This document shows, piece after piece, positions 1-8,112 of a stretch of 15,474 bases of DNA. Source of the DNA: Parachlorella kessleri (Eukaryota; Chlorophyta; Trebouxiophyceae; Chlorellales; Chlorellaceae). The DNA is taken from positions 1-15,474 of the forward strand of contig BBXU01001684.1 of the NCBI GenBank assembly GCA_001598975.1, written 5' to 3'. A program made the translations under genes and the position numbers. The notes beneath the pieces were generated by a model. That model saw only the letters and a program-made list of their open reading frames with translations. It made no database searches and had not been told where the DNA came from. Within the stretch, counting starts at the first letter, position 1. The number at the start of each line of letters is the position of its first letter.

Positions 1-62
1 CCCCCCCACCCCACACACACACCCACGCCCACCCCACACACCCCCACACACCACACCCCCCT
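1..62. repeat. CA/CCCAC low-complexity tract
   Basis: The first 62 bases are almost only C and A, built from CCCCA, CACA and CCCAC units. On the minus strand this is a GT/G-rich tract lying just past the last exon found for the first gene. It carries no readable coding signal. It could be intronic or 3' flanking sequence of that gene. Confidence 0.8.
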
Positions 63-123
63 CTACAATAGTCTTGCAACTTCACATCCCGCAGGCAAAG
101 TGATAACCTCAGGCACACGGCGT

Positions 124-2330
124 TTACCGTGATATGCCAGGCCAGGCTGCATTAAAACACAAAGGCAAAACCCTTGCTGAGGCCTCACCGCAGGGTAGGT
201 AGTGTGCTTGGCTGCCCAGGTAGGGCAGCATGGGCTCCAGCTTGGGGGCGTCCTTGCCGCCCTTGAGGTACCGCGCCACCAGGCCCACCTCCAGCATCGT
301 CTTGCTGCCAAGGAGTGCAGGGTCAGGGCAGGGCCAGGTTAGCCCATTTTGAGATCGCAACGGTCGTACAAAGTGCTGCTAGGCTGGCTGGCATCAAGGG
401 GCCGGAGGCTAGCCCGGATTCTGCTTGGCACCCGCATATGTGACTCACCCCATGCTGCCAAGTCCACTGCGATGTCCCACAAGCCTGTCAGCCTCAGCTG
501 GGGAGCCTTCCTCTACCACCACTCTATATGCTCGCAGTGGCGCAGACAATGGGGCATGGCCGCCTGTGAATACTAGTTGGCCTGCTAGACCGCACCCTTG
601 CCAGCCTAAGCACTACCCAAAGCATTGCATCACACATGTCCCCCCCAACTCCCTGTGCTAGCTTCTTCTGGTACCTCTGGAGGCCCTCCTCCCCAGCAGC
701 CACCTCACAAAGCAAGCCCTCCCCACCTGACTTCTGCCCCCAACGGTTTAAGTGCCTCAGCCAGCGCCTTCCGCCGCTGCTCCACCGCGTCCTTGGCCGC
801 CTGCTTGCGCTTCTGCCCCCGCTGTGCCCTGGCGCGGTCCTCCGCCTGCATGCCCCCCGCGCTGCCGTGCTTGGCGCGTGCTGCGGCCAGCAGGTCGCCC
901 AGGCGGTACACGTGGGCGGTGCCCATTGCGCCCCTGCGTGCAGCATGTATAGCTGACTGCAGTGGTCCAGGAAGCATCCGGGATGAAGGCGCAGTGAAGT
1001 CTTATCCAGTGCACATGGCGTTATCCAGCGTGTTGGGTGCTCTCTAGCATGGAGGGTGGGACACATTGTGGGCTCCAGGCCAGCACCCAAATCCGTTCAT
1101 GCCCATCTTCCCAGCGCTTCATCGCAGTCTGCGCCTGTGTTTTGGATGAGTCACACGTGTATGCTGTGGCCACCGCTGTCGCTTCCTCACCGATCACTGT
1201 AGGCGTGGTGAAACTGCAAAGGGTCACCCCACCTGCTCTTCTCCACGTGAGGTATGTTCTTCAGGTCGCCGTCAGTCAGCTTGAACTCTTTCTTGGCGTT
1301 AGACCCAGCAGTGCCCAGGCAGCCAAGGCGCCGGAACTCATGGTAGATGTGGGCTGGTACATGGTCGGGCACCTGCGGAGGGCCCAGGCAGAGCACAGAC
1401 AAGTGTGAGACACACGTGAGGCACAGGCGGAGATGGCCACCCCTTTGATCCCTGAAAGGTGCTGTTGGCTTTAAGCCGGTAGTAGCTATCATTATCCATA
1501 TTACTCTTGCTCAGCTCCCGCCCAGCCGCCACCAAGCACTACCAGCCATCGGCGTCACCCCTCCTTACCAATCTAGCACAAAAGGCCCCAACCCGAGCGC
1601 ATGGACTCGGATTGCTGACAGCGCATCCTTTGCCTGCCCAGGCTAGAGCACGCCACCCACCGCAGCATAATCCTTCGCCAGGACTTTGATGGAGGGCAGC
1701 TTGTCAAGCTTTCGAACCTTGGACTCCAGGTGTACGGTCTCGTACCACTCAGACTTGGCCACGCTGCCAAGCGCACTGCCGCTGCCGCCCTCCTGGCTGT
1801 ACTGCTCGCCCAGCAGGCGCCACAGGGTGTCTTGTGCGAGCTTGTTCAGCTTCCTACAGATGAGGGACAGTGAGGAGGACATGTGCTATTGTATCAAGGG
1901 CGTATCGAAGGGCGCATGCTTCCTGAGCAGCCATCTCAGGATGTCCCTTGACTACTGCATACTTGAAGAAAGTGCAAAGGCCAGGCCGCAGGCAAGTTCG
2001 CCACAGGTGGGCTGCAGTGCTGTGACTTTGTCGAGGGTCAAGCACAGAAAATGCTGTGGCGTTGAGCGGGGTTGGAGCCCCCTAGGGGACTGAAGGAGGG
2101 ATGTGGATGGCAAGCCACGTCTTGGGTGCGGCTGTATATTGCCCCACTCACTTTGATGTCATGGCCAGGTTCGCGATGTCGCGAGCATAGCTCCATACGT
2201 TGTTGAGTTTGTCTTGCTTGGCAAAGGCGCGGCCGACATGACCAAGCACGTCAGGAGGGAGGCCCCCGAAGGGAGCTGCGGTCGTTGGAGCCTCGGAAGC
2301 CTTGGATGGCTTCTTCTTGCTCGGTGGCAT
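124..2330 (-). CDS. F-box-like protein with XPA-type C-terminal motif (about six exons, 3' end unresolved)
   Basis: Exons read on the minus strand are 2330-2152, 1853-1661, about 1514 to about 1440, 1372-1233, 933-727 and 304 to either 189 or the stop at 126-124. Joins 1-2, 4-5 and 5-6 keep phase with GT-AG borders (GTGAGT, GTGGGG, GTGGGG donors). The ATG at 2330 opens a Lys/Pro/Ser-rich start, then an F-box-like stretch at residues about 24-75 (LPPDVLGHVGRAF ... SKKLNKLAQDTLW). Further on come EFRRLGCLG and KKEFKLTDGDLKNIP, which resemble the K-x-E-Y-x-L-x-x-x-D-L core of the XPA C-terminal DNA-binding part, then a Lys/Arg-rich, probably helical stretch (AEDRARAQRGQKRKQ). F-box proteins are normally SCF ubiquitin-ligase adaptors; a nucleic-acid-linked role is inference. 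The end of exon 3 is uncertain: the phase-0 donors there give introns of only 43-52 bases. A donor (GTGAGG at 188-183) or the in-frame TAA at 126-124 could end exon 6. No TGTAA signal follows in the window. Confidence 0.6.
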
Positions 2331-3476
2331 GGTGATCAGCCCAAGGCGGGGTCCACGCAGGGAGATGGGTGATCAAGCCAGGGGGGAGTCTTCAACCTTG
2401 GAGCTAGAGAATAGGATGTTGCGTACAAGCAGTTGTTGCCACAAGGTGGCATTGTGACATTTCTTTCATGGAATGAGGGCACAAAGCTGGTCATGCGGGG
2501 CATGCTGCATGAGCTGTCCCTTGGACGCCGCGTCAAGGTTTGTCAGCGAGGTCAGTGCAACAGCGTTCCAGCTCTCATGCCCTCGATTTTCTGTCATTTG
2601 ATCATTCTTAAGCAACCTTGGTCTAAACCTCAATATGACACAGCGCATGGCAGAGACCGCAGAAGTTGATTCCTACCTGGTGGGATCCTGGGCTCTTAGA
2701 GACGAGGCTGAATGCCCACTCAGTTCAGTCACCATAAGGCTATAGCGGAACATTGGCAGCTCAGTGTCAGCTGAGAGTGTCACTAGTGTACACATACAGC
2801 TGGAGTCACTTTCCATCGAATTGGTCTGACCGCCCAAATGCTGTCAGTGTATTGAACCGCAGCTTTCAGCATGCCGCCAGAAGCAATTCCTATCACCACG
2901 GGAAGCATCGGCCCCACAGCTACCCATCCCCTGTCCTTGGTACCGTACCTGCGACCAGTGCTACTTGTGACAAAACCTTTCCAATGACGCACCCCCGGTT
3001 CAAGCTATGAAGACCATCTCATGTCCAGCAGGCATGCAAGGGATGCACTGTCCTTCTGTCATTCAAGGCACCCATGTGCATCTCCCAGCTTAGAGGGTGG
3101 CCCCGCTTCTCAAAAACCGAAGCTAGTCGGCAATGGAACTCTGGGTATCTCCTTTGCCATAACTTGCGGGCACTGATGCCATTCCTCTCCATGAGCCTTC
3201 GTACTATCCCAAGCCTAGGGATAAAAGGTAGTGTTACAGATGTATACTGTCTCATACTTAGTAAGATAGGCTTACCGTTGGACCAGGCACCGTCAGGTCC
3301 TACACCCACCATCAGGGCCCTCCAGCTACATAACCAACCCGTGAATGCCACCACCTCAGCTAATCCGCACTGCCATGTGGCCCCTGCACCTGACTAGCTC
3401 GAGCCGCCCAAGCCAGACCGTAAGCTTCCCAACCGGTGCTGCTTCCCACTGCAACAAAGTACCCGTGCCAGCTCTG
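2331..3476. other. Intergenic stretch between two minus-strand genes
   Basis: This 1146-base gap holds the 3' flank of the ClpP gene and the upstream region of the F-box gene. It is lower in GC than the exons. Short open frames exist on both strands (for example 2433-2669 plus, 2783-2992 minus, 3019-3354 minus), but none shows a family motif and the last two lack an ATG at the frame start. A TGTAA on the minus strand at 3238-3234 and an intron-like segment at 3275-3215 suggest a long or spliced ClpP 3' UTR, or a small unrecognised transcript. No clear TATA box was seen upstream of 2330. Confidence 0.6.
3234..3238 (-). terminator. Possible TGTAA poly(A) signal for the ClpP gene
   Basis: The minus strand reads TGTAA here, about 240 bases after the ClpP stop codon. 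TGTAA is the usual poly(A) signal in chlorophycean algae, where 3' UTRs of this length are normal. It is the first one I see downstream of the stop. The pentamer is short enough to arise by chance. Confidence 0.35.
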
Positions 3477-5872
3477 CTAAGGCTTGTACAGCGGCTGCGT
3501 GTAGGGTTCCAGCGGCTTAACAAAGCGGCTGCCTCGCGAGCCGTCCGCATCCTCGTCACCCCACCGCACATACTCCTCCTTGGTCTTGGGGAAGTCGCGC
3601 GGGCTGCCAGTGACCTGGAACACAGCCTGCAAGCGGGCAAGAGCGAAAGAAAGAAGGGGTTACTGCACAGCGGCGGGGGACTACTTAGGGGGGTGAATCA
3701 GGTGGGAAGTCAGCCAAATGCTGCTTGCAGGCCATCGCGCAACCAAGCCAGGAGGGCGCGAGCTTCCTGCATCTGCCAGGTAGCCCATGCCCACCGCCAC
3801 ATGCCTAGGTTGCACAGGAAACTGGAGGGCTCCCGCCCGCGGTCCCTCACATGCGCCTCCTGATCAAAACCTATCCATACCCAGCATGATGCTTAGCTCA
3901 CCTCCTCGCCACCGACAATGTGGTCGATCAGGCCGTACGACTTGGCTTCCAAGGGGGACATGTACCTGTCACGGTCAGTGTCCTCCTCAATCTGCAAGCA
4001 GGGGAGGGAGCGGTGCATTACGCCTAGCACCGCAAAACATGCAGCACAGGCTTGGGACAGCAGACAAACCAGGCAACGCAAAACCTCCACTGACCCACAA
4101 TAGCTCAGCAGCAGCGGGACGCCAACAGCCCCATCTTCCCACTGCAGCGAACCTTCAGCCCATAGTGAGCCTCGATGTTGGTTACCATGCACCGACCACG
4201 CTCATTACCCACCTTGTCAATGGGTTGCCCCGTGTAGTCAGCCATGATGCGGTTGAGGTTGGCCTTGTGGTACATGATCTCCTTGGCCTGCACTGGACAG
4301 GCATACTCGCATGTGCCAGCTGATAGAGCCTCAGAAGCCTGCACTGCCGCTCAGCCAGACCAGGGAGGCTTGTCCTGCCTCACCACCTCCCCTAGCCTCG
4401 CTTGCCTCAAACCCGCATGCCCATCAGTGCAGGGCTGGCATCCCATTCCTCACCCTCCCAAGTTCATACCCCAGCTTCTCATATACCAACCACCCACCGG
4501 GAAACATACAACTGCCTGCTGCACTCGCAAGGCCACCCAGCAGCGGTGAATGTGACATGCAGCTCCCTCTGCCCCCCCTTGTCCCCCTCCAGCCAACCCA
4601 CCTGGATCTCAATGTCGACCGCAGCACCAGAGGCGCCACCCAGCGGCTGGTGGATCATGATGCGCGCGTTGGGCATGCTGTGCCGCTTGCCCTTCCTGCC
4701 GGCGCCCAGCAGGAAGGCGCCCATGGAGGCTGCCAGGCCAAAGCAGTAGGTCTGCACGTCGGCGCGGCACATCATCATCGCGTCGTAGATGCCCATGCCC
4801 GCGGTCACGGAGCCGCCGGGCGAGTTGATGAACAGCTTGATATCCTGCAACGAAGCAGAGAGCGGGGCACATCAGAAGGGGGATGCTGTGTGCATCCGGT
4901 GTTGCATGCAAGACTGTGACAGCTGCAAGGATCTGGACGAAGGGCAGCCGCCCCGGAAAACAATCAGTCATGCATCTGCCAGGGACAGTACGGGGGATAG
5001 TGCAGGCTGCACCGCTGGACTAGGGATCCACAACGAGTGCTATGCATCAGTCCATGTAGACTAGCAACTTGCACATTTGCAAAGACATGACACCGGGCCA
5101 CCCAGTGACCTCCCCTCCTCAAAAGCACGGCTAGCACACAACAAGCACTGACAAGCGCACACCACTTGTAACCGGGCCTGTCCCACACAACCCAAGCTTG
5201 CCAGCAATGCCAGGCTGCTTGCACTCAATCCTTGCCAACTCCCGCATCGATGGGTAAAAGAGACGGACGAACCTTGGTTGGGTCCTGGGAGTCCAGGAGC
5301 AGCAGTTGGCTGACCACGGCGTCTGCTGTGAAGTCGTTCACCTGCAGGGGCAAGATGGCGGCTCTTTACAATGCCTCCTGCCTGCCGTCTTGCAGACATG
5401 TTACTCTGTTGGGCACACGCCGCTCCCCACCAGCCAAGGTGCAGCAAGTGCGTACGTTTGCCCACCTCGCCGCCCAGGAAGACAATGCGTTGCCGCAGCA
5501 GGAGGCCAAAGGGGTCCCCAGCCATATCCTGTGTCCTGCACACAGCCAGGCAGGGGGAACACCTTGCACACTTCCCTACACTAAGACTAGTGGAAGCTTC
5601 TCACAAGTGCTGCAAGGTAACCTCTGCAACAGCACAAACACATCTCTCTAAGCGAGCTAGCATACCGGTAGCTTTGCACGACGGAAGCCCCACCTGGGCG
5701 CCATAATTGGCTGGCCAGCAACTATCTGCTGCCTACTGCTGCGCACAGCAGAGCACCTCTGCCTGCGAGGAACTGGGCCTCGCAGTGCCTTTGCGTGTGA
5801 CAGTCCCCTGGGTCCATGCCTTGCTGCGCATCTGCTTTGGGTAGAGCACTCCGCCATCACGGCAGCATTCAT
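3477..5872 (-). CDS. CLPP: Chloroplast Clp protease catalytic subunit ClpP, nucleus-encoded
   Basis: Seven exons: 5872-5694, 5535-5466, 5341-5273, 4844-4602, 4287-4213, 3991-3902 and 3626-3477; all borders are GT-AG and all phases close, giving 291 residues. ClpP is a serine protease that forms the stromal Clp core with other ClpP and ClpR subunits and degrades unfolded proteins passed in by ClpC-type chaperones. The triad is complete: Ser146 in GLAASMGAF, His171 in IMIHQPLGG and Asp220 in TDRDRYMSP, so this is a catalytic ClpP and not a Clp[17 protein letters not shown] is also typical. Residues 1 to about 45 are Arg/Ser/Ala-rich with few acids, as in a plastid transit peptide. A second ATG at 5857 is an alternative start. 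About 49 residues encoded by the last exon ([10 protein letters not shown], ending LYKP) form a C-terminal extension beyond the bacterial length. Which plastid paralog (P3, P4, P5 or P6) this is cannot be settled. It is divergent from UBE2S. Confidence 0.95.
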
Positions 5873-6270
5873 GATGCAGCAGGGCACGCAGCAGGTGAAA
5901 GTGCGAGCCAGGAGTTCCCTGGAATTCCTATGTGCTTTTCCAGTGAGCGGTATGCTGGTTGGAAAGGTCTACCCATCCCCGGGACTCCCCGCCAAAATTG
6001 CGAGTTCTTACAAGGCCTCTGTATCGCTTCTTTGGTGCTTAAGCATACTTGGATTGTTCCCCGTGTAGCGCTCCAGTGCCGTGGAAGGGCTCTAAGCAAA
6101 CAAATCCCTTAGATCTTTCCTTGGTTCCTTAGACACCGTTTTCTGCAGAGGTTCAGTTGACCCACTCTTCTTACAGTCTGGTCCCAACTCCTGCAAAATA
6201 CGCTAGACCAGGTTTCCACCTCTGAGCACCTGGCTGTCCCTCACAGCTCAACTCAGAGAGCCTGGCACCC
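5873..6270. promoter_or_regulatory. Divergent promoter region between ClpP and UBE2S
   Basis: The start codons of the two divergent genes are 398 bases apart, so promoters and 5' UTRs of both must lie here unless a distant 5' exon exists. I see no convincing TATA box. On the minus strand 5996-5987 reads TTTGGCGGGG, close to an E2F/DP site (TTTSSCGC or TTTGGCGGG). The UBE2S start sits in the context GGCACCCATGG, acceptable for an algal initiator. Open frames crossing the region are short and without motif. Confidence 0.5.
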
Positions 6271-7528
6271 ATGGCAGAGCTGTCGTCCAAAGCAATCTCC
6301 AGGCTACTTAAGGAGATTAAGGAGTTGCAGCGGGAGGCTATCGACGGCGTGAAGGCATGTGAACGTTACCTCGAGGCTGCTCATTGTGTGCTCCCCTTGG
6401 GAGGCTCCTGAGCAGCGTTGGGCTTTGCTGCAGGTGCATATCGACGAGTTGAACATAGCAGAGGTGCAAGCTGAGTATGAAGGCCCAGGTGGGCGCACAG
6501 GCTTGCTCGTTTGGTGCCGTGCTGTACAGGTCCGCCGGGCACTGCAGACACAAATGGGTGTGTTCCTGCTCTATGTGCAGCTGGGACGCCATATGAGGGT
6601 GGCCTTTTTCGGATGAAGCTGGTGGTGGGCAGCGACTTCCCCAACGTGCCACCCAAGGGTGGGTGTGGCTGCGTCTGAGCGTTGGTTGCTCTGGTATGCC
6701 TCTGCTATGCCTCCCTCTGAGCAGTGTCTTCCACAGTCTCGTCTGCCTGCAGGCGGCCACAATCGCAGGAACTTCCTTATACTCTCCTTGTACTGGCCTG
6801 CAGGCTACTTTCTAACCAAGATTTTTCATCCCAACGTTTCGCCTGTTGGCGAGATCTGTGTCAACGTGCTGAAACGTGACTGGACACCAGACATGGGCTT
6901 GCGGCACGTGCTGACCGTCATCCGCTGCTTACTTATAGAGCCGAACCCTGAGTCAGCACTGAATGAGGAGGCGGGCAAGCTGCTGCTTGAAGCCTACGAT
7001 GACTTTGCTAAGCACGCACGGCTCATGACGTCTATTCACGCTCGCAAGTGAGTTTAGTGATGGTGGCAGGCAATGCAAACTGAGGAGAGGTATTTCTACT
7101 GACGGGCCTGGATGCAGTATGGGTTGGGCTTGCGTAAGCTTTGATCTAGTAGGTCGCTCCACAAGACAAGCTGTTCAAGGCGCCACAAATGGTTCTGTAA
7201 GAGCCTGTGCTTCATTGCCTTGTGCTGGTTGTTCAGGCTTACTTGTTGAGCAAAATGATGAAAGCTGACCAGGTGGTATGCAAGCTGGGTGCTGGCAGTC
7301 AGCGAGATGCACTGGTGGTACTCGTTCACTGACTTGCATGCATCTGCCTGCAGGCCCAGCGTGCTTACGGCTGCCGGCGGAGCCAATGCCGTCAATGCAG
7401 ACGGACCGCAAGCAGGGGCAGCAGCAGCTGGGGACGGCAAGCCTGCGCAAGTGGCTGCTGGGGCCAAGCACAAGGCAGCAGCTGCCAGCAAGCTGGCAGA
7501 CAAGAAGCGCAGCTTGAAGCGATTGTAA
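6271..7528 (+). CDS. UBE2S: Ubiquitin-conjugating enzyme E2 S (APC/C chain-elongating E2)
   Basis: Five exons: 6271-6354, 6434-6488, 6581-6658, 6804-7047 and 7354-7528; phases close and give 211 residues, near the 222 of the human protein. UBE2S extends Lys11-linked ubiquitin chains on substrates of the anaphase-promoting complex, driving mitotic exit. The UBC fold spans residues about 8-154. HPN is at 81-83 and the active Cys91 sits in [12 protein letters not shown], a signature shared with animal UBE2[20 protein letters not shown] also matches. After the fold comes an Ala/Gly/Lys-rich linker and the basic end DKKRSLKRL, like the human DKKRALRRL tail that docks on APC/C. Intron 1 appears to use a GC donor (AAG|GCATGT at 6355). 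The alternative GT donor at 6349 would delete a Val-Lys pair that the family keeps. A TGTAA overlaps the stop (7524-7528) but is too early to be the poly(A) signal. Confidence 0.95.
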
Positions 7529-7955
7529 GCTTGCCTTTTGTACTATCAATATTTCGCTATGCTTGTGCAGCGATGAGTGCGGCAAGCAGTGTTGCAGAGG
7601 AGTGCTTTGTTCTTCGGCATTTTTATGACCAAGAAGGGGGCAAGCGGGGCAGGGTGTGCTCGGGATGGCTTCCTTCCTTTCTAGCCCAGGATGGCTGCAG
7701 CTGGCAGCATTGCCAAAACCTATTTGAATTTTCATCCGCAACGTTGACAACCGCAATCATTGACACGTTGGTGTGCTTTGACACCAAGCTGCATTGTTGA
7801 TGCATAGTTAGGCAGGCCATCCTGATACATGTTGTTGACATGCATACTGTTCACCTGACTTGGGTGTATAACCGACATTATGACGTGTTTTCAATACATA
7901 GCAACCAACTTTCACTTCTTAGGACCTAGGTATCTAGATAGATTGTGGTAGGAAC

Positions 7956-8062
7956 GGGGACTCACTGTTTATATATTCAGGGTGGCTGGTCGCGCGAACA
8001 GATGTGACGGTGAACTGGGGTGACAGGGGCAATGCAGTTATGCTCTGGGGACTCACTGTTTA
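7956..8062. repeat. Direct repeat pair, 16 bases, 91 bases apart
   Basis: The sequence GGGGACTCACTGTTTA occurs exactly at 7956-7971 and again at 8047-8062, with unrelated flanks. The second copy runs into TTACA, so on the minus strand the decarboxylase poly(A) signal overlaps its edge. The first copy is followed by TATATT instead. Confidence 0.8.
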
Positions 8063-8064
8063 CA
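8060..8064 (-). terminator. TGTAA poly(A) signal for the decarboxylase gene
   Basis: The minus strand reads TGTAA about 50 bases after the TGA stop at 8115-8113. This is the standard chlorophycean poly(A) signal, and cleavage would be expected 10-20 bases further on. The 3' UTR would then be unusually short for an algal gene, so a later unrecognised signal remains possible. Confidence 0.5.
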
Positions 8065-8112
8065 TGGCTGCCAGCTGGAAGGCCTGGCGGCTCCTGTGGT
8101 GTAGAAGAAAGA

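Larger units (their letters stand above)
7529..8112. other. Shared 3' region of convergent UBE2S and decarboxylase genes
   Basis: This 584-base AT-richer stretch separates two convergent stop codons, so it should hold both 3' UTRs. It contains a 16-base direct repeat (7956-7971 and 8047-8062) and, on the minus strand, a TGTAA at 8064-8060. I found no TGTAA on the plus strand for UBE2S. A plus-strand frame at 7531-7800 begins right after the UBE2S stop and has no family motif, so I do not call it a gene. Confidence 0.65.

Noticed and set aside
524..1090. 188-codon minus-strand open frame
   Set aside because: It overlaps the 933-727 exon in another frame; the in-phase exon with good borders explains the region better.
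2433..2669. Plus-strand gene upstream of the F-box gene
   Set aside because: A 78-codon frame without motif or exon context in an intergenic stretch.
2783..2992. Small membrane protein on the minus strand
   Set aside because: A hydrophobic stretch (PMLPVVIGIASGG) stands out, but there is no supporting exon structure, family motif or conserved context.
3019..3354. 111-codon minus-strand open frame
   Set aside because: It begins with GTG, has no recognisable motif, and an intron-like segment inside it would bring an early stop if spliced.
7531..7800. Small plus-strand gene after UBE2S
   Set aside because: It starts two bases after the UBE2S stop, lies in the expected 3' UTR and has no recognisable domain.
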